Source: Micrasema longulum
Taxonomy: Eukaryota; Arthropoda; Insecta; Trichoptera; Brachycentridae
Assembly (NCBI GenBank): GCA_022494885.1
Contig: JAGVSM010000188.1
Coordinates: 62,001-126,000 of the forward strand
Reading direction: 5' to 3'
Length of the DNA stretch: 64,000 bases
Positions 11,372-22,842 of the stretch are shown here, piece by piece; position 1 is the stretch's first letter; each line of letters opens with the position of its first letter. The notes under the pieces are model-generated. The model was not told the origin of the DNA. It saw nothing but the letters and a program-made list of their open reading frames with translations, and did no database searches. The position numbers and the translations under genes are program-made.

Positions 11372-11595
11372 CTTTGTATCCCGGAGCCGTGTTAACACGT
11401 GATTATATAACTATGCGTTGTGTCCCGGTCCCGTGTTTTCACGTGGTTTACCAGCTGTCTAAGAAAGTGCATTTTATTGACATCTAGTGACTTTTATTAT
11501 TATTTTTTCGCTTCTGGTAAACCACGTGAAAACACGGAACCGGGACACAACGCATGGTTATATAATACGTGTTTACACGGCTCCGAGATACAAAG
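11372..11595. mobile_element. Fold-back MITE with 82-83 bp arms
   Basis: The left arm (11372-11454, from CTTTGTATCCCGGAGCCGTG to GGTTTACCAG) and the right arm (11514-11595, from CTGGTAAACC to GATACAAAG) are reverse complements with only a few differences. They flank a spacer of about 59 bp. Arms are GC-richer than the flanks and include CACGTG and GGGACACAACGCAT. Near-perfect arms suggest recent mobility or gene conversion. No clear target duplication is visible and no second copy lies in this window. Confidence 0.8.
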
Positions 11596-11599
11596 CACA

Positions 11600-12435
11600 A
11601 AAAAGGAGTGAGGCGCTGTATATGTGTGAACATTGCAATGCGCAATGTGGCTCTCCATAAAGGCCAATGTTGGCAAAATGATCATACAAAAACTACTTAT
11701 TTCAAATAAATCTGAGGAGTTTCAAGTGATTTAACCTAGTATTTTCATAATTATGACACTTTTAAGAAACCTTTCACAAAGCATGAAATTTCTCAAAAAT
11801 TCGCCGGGCACAGGGTAAATTCTACGTGTAATCGGCCGGTACTCAAAGTGTTAATAAAATACTTTCAATGTTTATGTTTACAAACTCCTTCAGACCATAC
11901 AAAAATCATAAATATGGATAAATTCTGTACCTTAGAGGACACAGGCGTCGACTTTTTGCCGCTTTGAAATTTCAAATGCAGAAATTATCGCAATAAGCTA
12001 TTTAATACATGAATAAAACACCGAAGGCAACATTGTTTCAATGCATAAAAATCAGTAGTCCCAGATACACTATTTTAAACTAAAGTATTATGATTTTTAA
12101 GAAGCATTTTTACATTAAAATTTCTGTAGGGGTTGAAATTATCTCGTTTGGTTAAAAAGTTATATTTTTTTGGAAATTATTAAATCTTGTTTAAAACAAT
12201 TCATTCAATGTGACTCCCGTGGTTTAAGGAAAATAATTATTTACACAACTTTCCAGACATCCACCGCATCTGAGAATATGTGTACATTTTTTTTACTATT
12301 TTTAAAAATATTTTATTAATAAATATGTATGTCCATTGAACCTAAAAAATAAAATAATAAAAACAATATAAACTTAACTTCATAATAAGATTAAAAATAA
12401 TACATGTAACCATTATGTAAATATTAGCATTTTTT
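11600..12435. other. Unannotated AT-rich stretch
   Basis: No recognised feature; chance frames only. Confidence 0.4.
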
Positions 12436-12437
12436 TG

Positions 12438-12600
12438 TCAGCCTCGGAGTCTAATGGTCAGCGTGTTTGCCTACTATGCTAAACAAGAAGTATTTGATTA
12501 GATTCCTTACGTGGTTAACGTAAAATATTTATGTTAAAGGACGTTTTTTGATTGTAATATTTCACGGTCACAGGATTGACGTTAGACTAATCATATCACC
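12438..12600 (+). mobile_element. tRNA-derived SINE, type C
   Basis: The head is CAGCCTCGGAGTCTAATGGT followed by CAGCGTGTTTGCCTAC; box B is decayed (GATTAGATTCC near 12496-12506). The body includes the TTCACGGTCACAGGATTGAC region. An old copy. Confidence 0.6.
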
Positions 12601-12604
12601 TTCA

Positions 12605-13560
12605 TTTTTTTTTATAATAACGTAATACTATTTTATAGAAAATGCAGCCCCCTTTACACCTGATGAAAATATTTATAAAAACTTTTCATTTAGTAAACAC
12701 TCATGCTTTAATGATAGATTACAATGAATAATATTGTGGATTTTTTGTTTTGATTTTCGATACCAATTTTTTTAAATTAAACAATTTTTCGTCGGATAAA
12801 TTGAACAAGTTTTCATATTTACGACTAGTTTACTTTGATACTTACAAAACACCGTTTTCTACTAACTCTACACACTATTCGCTCCATACGACATTTATGG
12901 TATTCAAAATGGAATTGATTTATTTTCATAGTTTGGTTATTCATTATGAATATATTAATAAATCGAAAGATTTAAATAATATAAAAGGGAAAAAAGATTG
13001 CTCCAGTTAGAGACAACACCTAAATCAATTTTTAATTTTTATACTTCTTTTTATACCAGTTAGATAAATCAACAACATTTTGAGAATGACAAATAAGGCA
13101 GAATTTACCTCCCCAGGAAGTTATTCTGAAAAATAGAAAGGCTTTCTGAAAAAGGAAAATGGAAAAAATGTGGATGTTCAAACAAAAGCTGAATAGTAAA
13201 TGTGTAAAATAGCTTAAACGGGGTTGCTATTGTGCGGACCAGAGAGTAAGAGACGAGGATGTGTTGTTGTCTATGGCCGCAGTGCCTAATGGACCTATAT
13301 AAGAGCGCGTAACACGTCACCCCTTTCTATGTCGTCCAGTATTCAAATTTACTCTAAAATATTATTTGTGTAATCTCTGTATTTTCGCGTGTTATAAACC
13401 AAAAATTTTATGCAACTTAAATTATTTTATTTATTTATTCCTTGAGGTTGAATCCGATAAATCCATTAATCACATTCAATCATATGATTTATATGAACTG
13501 ACAAATAGTTACTATCTAGTAGAGTATAATAAAATACCACTACACTATCATAAGTAATAT
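12605..13560. other. AT-rich stretch with one isolated TATA-like site
   Basis: Mostly featureless. TATATAAG at 13296-13303 lies in a short GC-richer patch (13220-13335), but no initiator at correct spacing and no downstream reading frame were found. Confidence 0.35.
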
Positions 13561-13564
13561 AAAT

Positions 13565-13805
13565 ATAATTCAACTTGGTTTTAAACCACTAATATTTTAT
13601 TTTACTACCGACTGGTTTGAAATCTACACAAACTTCTTTATCAAGGTATATTTAACTTATAAAGGTCATAAAGAAGCTTGTGTAGCTTAAAAACTGATCG
13701 GTAGAAAATAAAAAAGTGGTTAAAACAATGTTGTTTTATATATTTTTTACAATAATGAATTACCACAAAGTTAGTCTTTAAAATATAAATTTTATATTTA
13801 TGAAT
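13565..13805. repeat. Fold-back repeat H3, copy 2
   Basis: The clearest H3 copy. Arms 13605-13646 (starting CTACCGACTGGTTTG) and 13661-13704 (ending CTGATCGGTAG) are imperfect reverse complements, and outer flanks AAACCACTAATATTTTA and AAAAAAGTGGTTAAAAC extend the palindrome. The right-hand flank (AATGTTGTTTTATAT onward) matches the other copies at 5265 and 14290. Confidence 0.7.
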
Positions 13806-13809
13806 TGCT

Positions 13810-14285
13810 ATCATTTCAAATTTATAAATGCCAAAATAAATCAAGCAGCGTTTTTCCTACCATAGCACACTCCAAAACTTTGAAATATTTTATTCTTGAT
13901 TTAGAAAAGAACTTAAGATGGAGGGGGGTCTCATGTTTGTAACACGGATAATAAACTCATAAAGCTAATGTATTTAGTTGAGACCATTCAGAGCAACATT
14001 GGAAAACCATCTAATCCAAAACATAGACTTATAGGATGGGGGATCCTTTGCTACTACACATCTTCAACGAATTATTAAAGCGCAAAAAAGCATCATAAAA
14101 TATCAAGTTACCAATAAGACCCCCCCATCTACAGAAATCTTTAAAACCTTATTGAAAGAAAACATGTTGAGATAAAAAAGTTATATTTTTAGAAAAATGT
14201 AGTTATAAATAAGTATACAGTGAGTATTTAAAAAAAATATATATTTTATTTTATTTTTATATTTGAAGCATTAAATTGGTGGTTA
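13810..14285. other. Unannotated stretch between two H3 copies
   Basis: AT-rich with a few G runs (13920, 14035). Nothing recognised. Confidence 0.35.
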
Positions 14286-14289
14286 TTCA

Positions 14290-14530
14290 TTCAATGAAAT
14301 AAATAAAACAACTTTGTTTTTAACCAAAATGTTTTTATTTCTTTCCACCAACCTGTTTTAAATCTGAACAAGCTTCTTCCTTGTAAGCGTTTGTTAAGTT
14401 AACCTTGAGAAAAAAGATTGTTTAGCTTTGAAACCGGTCGGTAAAAAAAAATAAAAAAATTAGTGGTTAAAAACAATGTTGCATTATTTATTTTATAAGT
14501 TTACAGCAATTTGAATAATTGTTAATATGA
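14290..14530. repeat. Fold-back repeat H3, copy 3
   Basis: Shares the inner AGCTTCTTCCTTG segment, the TTTGAAACCGGTCGGTAA box and the GTGGTTAAAAACAATGTTGC flank with the copies at 5265 and 13565. The arms are more decayed than in copy 2. Confidence 0.6.
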
Positions 14531-14534
14531 GTAA

Positions 14535-15280
14535 CGAACAAAAAATATAATATTAACTAACTAAAGGTAGTAAATAAATAAAAATAACATTTTTTTTTTT
14601 AAATTTGGATTTTACTTTAGGGGATCATTTCTATTTTTAAAATTAATTTATATGATTAAAGGAGTCTAATACAATATTCACAACTCAAAGTTTATATCAA
14701 TACTTATTCTAACATTATTTATCACTATTGGTAGAGTCGTAGCTACTCATGAGCGCCCCAGCAAAATTTGAATTTTGCACCCCTCGAGACTTATTTTTTA
14801 GGAAGAGAAAGAGAAAAGAAGGCTGTGGGTCTGCAAAGTGCGTCCCTGGCAGTCGGCCGCCTGGTCAACCCCTAGCTACGACGATGACTACGGTACACTT
14901 ATTTTCCTCATATTTAAACTCTACACTTTTAACTAACTTAAATTCACTTCTTATAATATATCGAACCTAGTATTTTTACATATATTTTTAAAAACATATT
15001 TTGGAACTTACAGCACAAAAAGTACGATTACGACTTCTTTTTGCGCTACTTTCACTGGCCTACATTACTAATTTATAAGTTTTCTTTTCTTCTTGTTTTT
15101 TATCCACCCCTTTTTACACCAAAATAACCTTCTTCGCCAGGTTAGATTTGAACTTATGAGTCGTATAATTCTGGATATGAAACCCGAAAGCACTTTTTAT
15201 TTTTGATAAAGCAAAAATATAAATACACTCTAATCTAAAAAACAACCAACATAAATCATTTTGAAGGAAAATATAATGAG
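14535..15280. other. Unannotated stretch with a short GC-richer patch
   Basis: The patch at 14740-14900 gives a 73-codon frame from 14749, but it has no recognisable motif and runs into low-complexity DNA. I do not call it a gene. The remainder is AT-rich without features. Confidence 0.4.
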
Positions 15281-15284
15281 TTTA

Positions 15285-15500
15285 TCCAAGTTTTTATAGA
15301 CAAGAACTGGTTTCAACCCCCTTTGGAGTTATTTATATGAATATGTTATAACAGAGATAAAAGAACATTAAATAGAATGGAATATAGAAGTCTAGGCATT
15401 TACAAGACTATGACTTGTCATTGGTTCGTTTAAATGGCCGTCTTACTAACTGTGTAACATTCCTCATTCTGTCTATGTTAGAACGTCCATATTTTTCGAT
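15285..15500 (+). repeat. R1 repeat, parts C-A
   Basis: Part C (TTTTTATAGACAAGAACTGG, CCCCCTTTGGAGTT) runs directly into part A (TTATAACAGAGATAAAAGAA, GAAGTCTAGGCATTTACAAG). The C-then-A junction is the one expected from head-to-tail units. An inverted R1 fragment follows at 15503-15600. Confidence 0.7.
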
Positions 15501-15502
15501 TA

Positions 15503-15865
15503 AATGCCTAGATATATGTATTGAATATACTTCCTTCTAAAAAAGGTTGTAATAAATTGATATTGATAACTCTTAAGAGGGTTGAACCTAGTTTTTATCA
15601 AAAAAAAAATTGATTTACTCAAAGTCTTTGTTTAAAAACTAGCTAAAAAAATAAAAATATTTTCAGGCGTTGCCTAGTATGTAGGTGAAATAATTCAGTC
15701 AGAATGTCACCCGCTTCAATGAAGGTTTCAGCTCTTTAACTTCACAAAGATGAACAGGTAAATGTTATTCAGTGTGTAAAGTGGCCACTCAAACTAGTCA
15801 ATGTCATGTCACTAGCCCTGTAAATGCCCAGACTTCTATATTCCCTTCTATAAGGTGTTCGTCAT
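15503..15865 (-). repeat. R1 repeat, inverted pieces (A'-C' then B'-A')
   Basis: On the minus strand 15655-15865 reads part A then part B: plus-strand landmarks are CAGGCGTTGCCTAGTATGTA, AAGGTTTCAGCTCTTTAACT, GTGTGTAAAGTGGCCACT and AATGCCCAGACTTC. The preceding 15503-15600 is a degraded A-C piece in the same orientation. Together with 15285-15500 it forms a head-to-head pair. Confidence 0.7.
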
Positions 15866-16009
15866 TCCAAATAAAATGGGTCATTAATATTTTTAGGTAA
15901 ATCATCAAACCTTCAAACGTACCCGATGGTGTATATGGCACTGGATTTTCAAACCAAATGAAACGCTTCTCGATAATCTGTCACATGAAGGAAATGTGAT
16001 CGTTTTACG

Positions 16010-16170
16010 CCACAGGTGCCCGTCAATTAAATTTTGGGGGCCTTTTTCACGAGTTGTTAATAACTCACCACTAGAATATGGCAATCAAGTTGTGGAAGAG
16101 CGGAGTGCGAACCTAAGACCTTCAACCTATTACTTGACGACACTAGCCACAGGGAATACATCCCGATTTC
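16010..16170 (-). mobile_element. tRNA-derived SINE, type B
   Basis: Body hairpin (CACGAGTTGTTAATAACTC) and head (GTGGAAGAGCGGAGTGCGAA, then ACGACACTAGCCACAG) match the family on the minus strand. Box B is degraded. Confidence 0.65.
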
Positions 16171-16179
16171 GTGCCAACC

Positions 16180-16295
16180 TTTCCGAAAATTGAATCCAGG
16201 ATCGCAAACCAACGCGTCATTTCTCAATTCGATTTCATTTTCCAGGATTTTCCTGAGAGCAGCCATCGAGTCAAAATACTCGTCCAAGATTCTGG
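16180..16295 (-). mobile_element. SINE C fragment
   Basis: Shares AGAGCAGCCATCGAGTC and the surrounding body with 7478-7640. It abuts SINE B, so the two SINEs are adjacent or nested. Confidence 0.5.
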
Positions 16296-16299
16296 TTCT

Positions 16300-16800
16300 A
16301 TTTTACATACATAATGGTCTTTTCATTCGCCTGGACACAGACAAGGCATTTAATTTTATTAAATTTTCAAAAATATTTCCCCTATTCAACAAGAAGATGG
16401 CTAAAATTAAACTAAATAAAAATGACATACTGGTTCCATTAAATACCAAGCTATTTAAAAAATTCATTTCTCTAAATTTAGACTGGAACAATTTTCCATT
16501 TCAATGAAAAATGTGAATAAAAAAGTAGTCTCAAAGGCTTTTATTAAAAAGCTCATAGCGTGTTGTATAACACATTGAACTGTTATTACAGGCATACTTT
16601 TTTATTTTATTTAATTATTTAAATATATAGAATAAGTAAAAAATAGTCAAATAATTCTTAATAAAGAGTAAATACGAAAATCCCACCAAACCTTTATTTG
16701 TTTAACAGTCAACCCTCCTACAACGCGATTAATTCGTATATATTTGTTAATTCAAATATTCGGTATCAGAAACCTCGAATTAATGTTAATCATTATTGAT
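16300..16800. other. Unannotated AT-rich stretch
   Basis: A 105-codon chance frame from 16190 overlaps SINE sequence and has no motif. Nothing else recognised. Confidence 0.4.
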
Positions 16801-16960
16801 GTTGAAATCATTAACTTTGTGGTCAAACATTTTACTTAATGTTATTAAACATTTTTTTGAAGTACCCATCTCTTCATCAGGACACCAACTAAACCAACAT
16901 GCAAAACCCACATCACACCTTCATCATAGTTGTTGCACAAAAATATAAAACCATCACGTT
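16800..16960 (-). repeat. Repeat H1 with partial hammerhead-like core
   Basis: On the minus strand it reads GGTGTCCTGATGAAGAGATG then GGTACTTC, then a run of A. It therefore keeps the CUGAUGA box (16880 to 16874) and the 5' half of stem II, but lacks the GAAA box and stem III seen at 54574. Flanks AAACCAACATGCAAAACCC and CACACCTTCATCATAG match the H1 ends at 53669 and 54529. Confidence 0.6.
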
Positions 16961-16964
16961 TCTC

Positions 16965-17267
16965 ACACAACATAAAATATTTTTATCACTTAGTATTATA
17001 ATAAAATATTCCATATCTGTAAGTTTTGTGTTTTTCAAAAATAGTTATATTTTTATACCGTAAAAAATCGATTTAGAATCCACAAAAAGGAAATGTTGTT
17101 TGTAAATATAAAAAAACAATCTTTTGTTATTCACAAAAAAAACAACATCCTTAATTTTTTTTTGTATACATGTATTCTCGTCCAATGCAGCCCTGACCAA
17201 ACGATGAATAAAACATATACGCTCCTAACTTTTTTTTTACTCAGCAGATTGAAGATTACATATATAA
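16965..17267. other. Unannotated AT-rich stretch
   Basis: Nothing recognised. Confidence 0.4.
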
Positions 17268-17271
17268 ATAT

Positions 17272-17523
17272 CGGTAGTCAGATGCCAGAAGGGACCATAT
17301 GTATTTTTGTCTATGTTTAAGTTTTCAAAAGTTTTGATTAATATTTCAGTAAATACACGCAGATGGAAAAAAAATCAGCATCATTTAGAATGGTAATTTA
17401 TTGTTGAAAAGCAATACTAAAATATTTTAGTTTGTGGATTACAGTCTTGAAATTGAGACGTATTTCAGCTCTCCTGAACATTTTTGAAAATTACAGATGG
17501 TCCCTTCTGCCATCTGACTACCG
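17272..17523. mobile_element. MITE M1, copy 1 (terminal CGGTAGTC, 4-bp target duplication)
   Basis: Terminal inverted repeats of about 31 bp begin CGGTAGTCAGATG and end CATCTGACTACCG. The 252-bp element is flanked on both sides by ATAT (17268-17271 and 17524-17527), a 4-bp target-site duplication. A second full copy at 43244-43494 has its own different duplication. It is too short to encode a transposase. The superfamily is not certain; 4-bp duplications are known for several DNA-transposon groups. Confidence 0.9.
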
Positions 17524-17529
17524 ATATGT

Positions 17530-17935
17530 CCATGGCAAAGCTAATTATTTTTCTGAAAACCGCACATAAATCGGATACACACAAACATTTAGCCTTTTAT
17601 ATATATAGAAGATAGAATATGAGACATATTTTGTGTTTTAAAATTAATATCTGGAAAAATGGTTTTTAAGAAAAAAAACCTTAATTTAATACATATTAGA
17701 TACTTTTCATTCATCATCATCGTCATATATATTATAAGCCTAACCCTTTTTCTTCTAATGGGCCAAATTTTCCCTGATTGTATACAAATGACTTTTGAAT
17801 TTCCCAATCGAACGCGTGCAGATGAACGCAAAGATACACTTTTTAAGTAATTTATGTTGCAATGTTGTCTTGTACGAAAACGCGTTATACGGAAACCGCG
17901 TTATAAGAATTTCGCATTGTAAGAGGGTTGACTGT
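17530..17935. other. Unannotated AT-rich stretch
   Basis: Short overlapping frames on both strands without motifs. Confidence 0.4.
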
Positions 17936-17939
17936 ATAA

Positions 17940-18903
17940 AATAGTTTCTTTTTTTATTTTAAAAATAATATATATTTATCAAAAGCATACAAAATTTAAC
18001 ATATAAACTATCAAGTCCTACTGAACTGCATTAAATACAGTTCGTCAGCAGGTGCTTATAGATAAGTTCAAATAAATATACATAATCTTATCTCTTAAAT
18101 TCTATAAACATAAAAAAACTCGTATTATTATGGAAAAAAAATATGTGCATAGAAAGTAAAAAAAATAAAAAATTGGCCAAATAAAAAAGGAAAACACAAA
18201 AAAAAACAATCTAAAAAACCACGTTCTAAAAGCCAGATTCTCAGCAGATGTCTTTCTCTTGAGCCAGATAAGTTTTTTTGATTTTTTATATTTAATGGAA
18301 GCATATTATACATTTTTGGTATATTGTACTCTAGTGTTCTTTCCCCGTATTTATTATTGAATTAAAGGAGAGCTAGTCCATCTACACTAGTAAACCGAGT
18401 AATATATACTTGCCCCAATTTATTTATGTATTACGATAGAGATGCACGCCGAGAAACCAGCTTGGACCATAATAAAGCTCTAACGGATGAAATATTTATA
18501 GATTTATACAATAGGGATATTGGAATGTCGTGTCGTTGACAGTGCAATTTTTTCCAATTAATAATTTGATCATTAAATTTTGTAAGTTATTAAAATTTTG
18601 TAATTAATAAACAAGGTTTATGTTTGTATTACTGGAAAAAATCCAAGAGGTTAAAGCGTACCTTTTAATTGATTCTGAAAGTGACAAATAAATTCTTCTT
18701 AAAGTACTTTCAGGGACATAATATTTCAAAACATACATTTTACCAACTATTGATCTAAGTCTATTACACAATTTTTGTACATGAGCATCCCATTTAAAAT
18801 GGCAATCGAGAGTTAATCCTAAATATACATACTCACTAATATGTTCTAATACATCACAAATGCAGGGTTTAAAAATAAATATCGACACAATAACTGTTAT
18901 CAT
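17940..18903 (-). mobile_element. Jockey-like LINE, 3' part with broken reverse-transcriptase C terminus
   Basis: The minus-strand frame 18903-18604 reads EYVYLGLTLDCHFKWDAHVQ, then a VGKMYVL..VPESTLRRIYLSL segment. This is the conserved region after the reverse-transcriptase domain of jockey/CR1-type LINEs. Further fragments in other frames continue to about 18128, where a piece contains YNMLPLNIKN. Stops and frameshifts show it is dead. The 3' untranslated part holds a stable hairpin (18017-18052) shared with 42594-42628, then an A-rich end near 17945. Truncated at the 5' side. Confidence 0.85.
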
Positions 18904-18904
18904 T

Positions 18905-19580
18905 TTATTTTATTTATTTATTCATACAAAGACACGTATTACAAAAAAAATAACGGGACATTAACTCCACGAGGCCAAGAGCCGTGTGTTGAATTGGGAT
19001 ACAATATGATGAAAAGTGGAAGCATGCATATAATAAAATAATAATAAAAATGAAAATTATTACCAAACCAAAAATGTTGATAAACATCTGGACAACACGC
19101 TTAGTAGTATATAAATCTTTGTAATGTCTCACAGCAGTCTCTTGCAATGATCTCTTCCTTTAGATAAAATCAAAACTTGTACACCTCTTTTAAAAATGGA
19201 TTTCGTTTTAGACTACTTACAGGACAACTCATCCAAGACAAAACTTTAAATAAATAAATTTCTCTGAGTAAAAGTCGTACGTGTTTTTGGTATTAAATAA
19301 TTTAAATTACAGGAAAACCTCGTACTAGCATTCGGCTGGGATCTTCGTTCGTAACCGCATGACCAGAAATGTGTCAATGTTTTTTTTTAAATTGTCTAAT
19401 GTCCAGTACCTTCGTAAATTAAAACAATGTCTCAGATGGAAAAGTTAGGGGACATCAAAGCATCATCGTATTAATTTTTGTAGTTTTATTAGGAGGTCTG
19501 TGATATACAGTCAAAGTAAAAAACAGTAATAGTAAAAAAAAAACTGATTTGAAATTAAATGAAATATTCTGCCAATTATA
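18905..19580. other. AT-rich stretch, starts with a TTTA-rich run that may be another LINE tail
   Basis: The ATTTTATTTTATTTATTTA run at 18905 would be an A-rich retroelement tail on the minus strand, with a degenerate 3' untranslated region upstream of it (to about 19250). No coding part is recognised. Confidence 0.35.
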
Positions 19581-19582
19581 GC

Positions 19583-19625
19583 CTTCATTAGCCCTGTAAA
19601 TGCCCAGACTTCCATATTTCCCTAA
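19583..19625 (-). repeat. R1 repeat fragment
   Basis: AGCCCTGTAAATGCCCAGAC and TTCCATATTTCCC are the reverse complement of the start of R1 part A. Confidence 0.6.
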
Positions 19626-19629
19626 TTTG

Positions 19630-20610
19630 AAATATTCTTCATGTATGTTTTAGTGTGTAAACATTTGTAATATTAGATTATCACCCTCTTATTAAATCAG
19701 CCTCAATGCGAAAGTTCGAATTGTTCTTAAGCCAAGATGTGGGTCAAGGTACACTGGATAACAAGATCTCGGTTCTTCTATAATATGTCCTTACCTTAAT
19801 CACACGTGCCATAAGCACGTAGATCCCAGACCAAGGGACCTAGAGGCTCATATGGCGTGAAGTATTCCAATACAAATTACGTGTGTGGTTTACTAAAATA
19901 ACTATTTACTACTGACATACAAATTTCGGACTAATTTGATTTGTCATTTGATTGGATTGGTTTTACTATAAGAGTACACGTGGAATATACGGATTAAAGT
20001 TACCAGAAAAAGAAATTTAATGCTTCCTCAAATTTTATTTTAAGCACCTTTTATTAGGCTAAATAACAATAATGACGAACATTTTAACATTCCAATGTAC
20101 GGCCAAACTTGTTTGAAATATACGAAAAATTATGAAAACAGTTTAAAAATGAAATATATTTTGAATAATTTCTTGGGCGTTTCAACAAAACGATTATTTA
20201 AGGGAATGTAAAACTTGTTGACAATATACGGTTTAATTATTCGGATTAATGAGTGCCAGATTTTATTGATTGTGAAATATTTGAATGAATGTAATAACAT
20301 TAAAAACTTATTTTAACATGTCCAGCAAAGTTAATTGCACAATTTAATAAAAATGCAAAATTTCACCTTTACTTTTTATTTTCTGATGATTTGGATATTT
20401 GGCAATCTGGATGACAGGAAATGGAAAAACGGAGTTCAACTGTAGTTAAATTCAAACGTATCAAAAATACTTTTTTGCACATTAAAATATTCGAACATTT
20501 GATTCCATTGTAAAACTTGTCTAAAATGCAAAAAAAATAGAAAATCATAAAAAATCAGGTTATCGATATATTTTTTAAGCAATGCACTGCCCTATGAACC
20601 CCCCGATGCA
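19630..20610. other. Unannotated stretch
   Basis: AT-rich. The piece at 19740-19880 is slightly GC-richer but has no frame or repeat match. Nothing recognised. Confidence 0.4.
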
Positions 20611-20619
20611 GATAAATGG

Positions 20620-20975
20620 ATTCATTTCATTTATTTATTTATTTTAAGTTACATTACCGAGTATCCAATTAATTCTCAACACATTAACAATGTACATATA
20701 GATTTATTAAATAGAAAACAAAAAAAAAATGTAAATTGTCATGTTAAATTGACATACATATTACAATTTGGAAATTGCCCTCCTAAGAGTAATCCCACTG
20801 TCATGAAATACATCGACATCCGAGGCGAAACGATTTAATAACACGATTGCTCTACCTACCGGCATAACAATTAGCAGGTTGGTTCTGCATCGCGGTAGGT
20901 AGAACAACCTGTGTTGCCTTTGTCGAAGATAATTATCAGGGACAAATAGACCGAATTCATTCAGAATATCATGAA
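20620..20975 (-). mobile_element. LINE 3' end with reverse-transcriptase C-terminal tail
   Basis: The minus strand from about 20975 to the stop at 20761 encodes GLFVPDNYLRQRQHRLFYLP, then an RCRTNL..VMPVGRAI..LLNRFASDVD..FHDSG segment. It matches the frames at 40130-40396 and 42279-42545. This fits the extreme C terminus of a non-LTR retrotransposon ORF2 (jockey/CR1 type). The short 3' untranslated region ends in an ATTT-rich tail near 20620. A 5'-truncated insertion. Confidence 0.8.
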
Positions 20976-20979
20976 AGGA

Positions 20980-21478
20980 TGATGATTGCGTTACTCAAAT
21001 CCACAAAAACCAGTGACCAGTAAAGTAAACGACAAAACAAGGTCAATTTAATAATGGTTAACAGTCTACATATACCCAAAAAACATGATATTCAGAAGAC
21101 TTCAATCCTCCCACATTACGATGACAACGCTGAGGAACAATAACTAACATAATTTCTGTTGAGTTTGATTTTTTAGCTGTTTTTAAGTCAAATATGATTT
21201 TGCCGATTTTAAAACTTTAGATCGTTTTGTTTAAAAGTCACGTAAAGTTTTTTTCTATAGCTTATCTTAATGTGAATTTTTACCCTTCAATCTTGTAATA
21301 CCCATCTTTATTTCCCGTTTGGTAAAATAACTTTATCTACGACTTGTATGAATGAAATGATTTTTTTTGAACACTAAATTTTGTTTTTTTACCTTTTATT
21401 TATAGATTCAATATATCAAATTGATTTTACCCAAAAAATATTATTAATTAAAATATGGTAAACATAAGTAAAGAGATA
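20980..21478. other. Unannotated AT-rich stretch
   Basis: Nothing recognised. Confidence 0.4.
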
Positions 21479-21479
21479 G

Positions 21480-21800
21480 GACACAGGGTGTTTCAATGGG
21501 GAAGTTCAGTGGTTTTTTAATTTTATTTATTTGTTTATAGACTATTTACATAAGCCAAAACAAAAAAAAAGCATTATGAATCGTATTATCAGCGCTATGA
21601 TTTTAAAAAGTTTTGTATTTTTTTAAAATTACTTCGCGAAGGATGTCTCAAGCTCTCTTCTCCTTCTTCTCGATGAGTTCTGCTGATTCGTCAGTTGATT
21701 AAACGAAACAAGAAATTCATCAGAACTTTCTTATCATCTGTTGATTCGGAAGAACTAGTGACGTCATGCAAAATACTTTTTAAATGTTTCTTTTCATACA
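21480..21800 (-). repeat. Interspersed repeat X, copy 1
   Basis: The reverse complement shares ATAGCGCTGATAATACGAT, a GAACTTCC..CATTGA segment, GCAGAACTCATCG and GTGACGTCA-type landmarks with 29740-30060 and, more weakly, with 31080-31345. It has no coding content. Possibly a MITE or decayed larger element. Confidence 0.6.
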
Positions 21801-22840
21801 TTTTCAAGAAACTTAATTACAATTCAATGTTTTATTTTTAACCGCGCGTAAGAAAACATTTTTATATCCAATTTTCGTTCGTGCGGGAAGAATAAAAAAT
21901 GACTTATTTGTCCAAAATAAAAATTGCTCGGAAAATTATTAAAGAAATTGCGTGTACAAAAGATTTTGATTCTAAATTAACAAATGCATATATTAGGAAT
22001 AAAGTGCACTGAACTTTCAAAATTCGAATATTAAAATAAAAAAATCACAAAAATCAGAAAATTTGAAAAGTTTTAAAAATTAGAAAAATGATAATTGAAG
22101 GTAAATAACGTGAAAAATGGTATTCGACACACTTAAATTATTTATATAGGCTAGATTTTTTTTTCAACTTTGCGCTTTCCGTCAATGACCGCAAGTCTAT
22201 AAATAGCTTTGTCAGTGTGCCGTATCTGACCTACATAACCTACCTAGTTATGTACTCCTGGTGGGGCAACGATCTCTAGGCTGGATTGATGCAGCCTTTC
22301 CCGGGCCGCATGACCCATATATTTTCAATTCACTGCTCCGTGACGTCACACCATTCCTGTGACGTCATCAGAGGCATTGGAATTATGGGAACGGCTGAAA
22401 ACAATGATAATTTATTTAAGAAAGATATCAAAATAGAGAGGGAGTTATTTATGAGTTATGTTGGAAATGAGCTTTCTCTATAAAATTGTTAATAACCTAA
22501 TCGATAGCCCAGAAAGTGTTAGAAGCATTTCATATCGATATTATGTATCTTTTTTGGGTGATACCGTGTATGTTGGATTTGATATCGAGTCCCCGTCCGT
22601 AGAACTCGTCATTCTGTACTCTGCGACATTCCGTGCTCACAGACTAATTCTATGAAAAATAGCACTCTTCAAAGAACTAAAGACTACCTTTAATGATAGT
22701 TTTAGTGACATCGACATATTACACTGTGAACGCTATATTTTCATCAGATCTTTTGAAGACATTTAAATTTGTATCCCGCTTAACTTTTAATTTTTACTTT
22801 TACGTAAGAACATCCACCACCTGCATCTAATTTATTATTA
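21800..22840. other. Unannotated stretch with two CRE-like palindromes
   Basis: TGACGTCA occurs at 22341-22348 and 22360-22367, and TATAAATA at 22198-22205. These are isolated short motifs with no gene nearby; two 65-codon frames overlap the area without recognisable motifs. Confidence 0.35.
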
Positions 22841-22842
22841 AC

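Noticed and set aside
13296..13340. TATATAAG promoter
   Set aside because: The nearest initiator-like CCAGT is about 42 bp away, beyond the normal spacing, and no reading frame follows.
14749..14970. 73-codon plus frame beginning MSAPAKFEF
   Set aside because: No motif, and the second half is low-complexity AT sequence. The short GC-richer patch alone is not enough.
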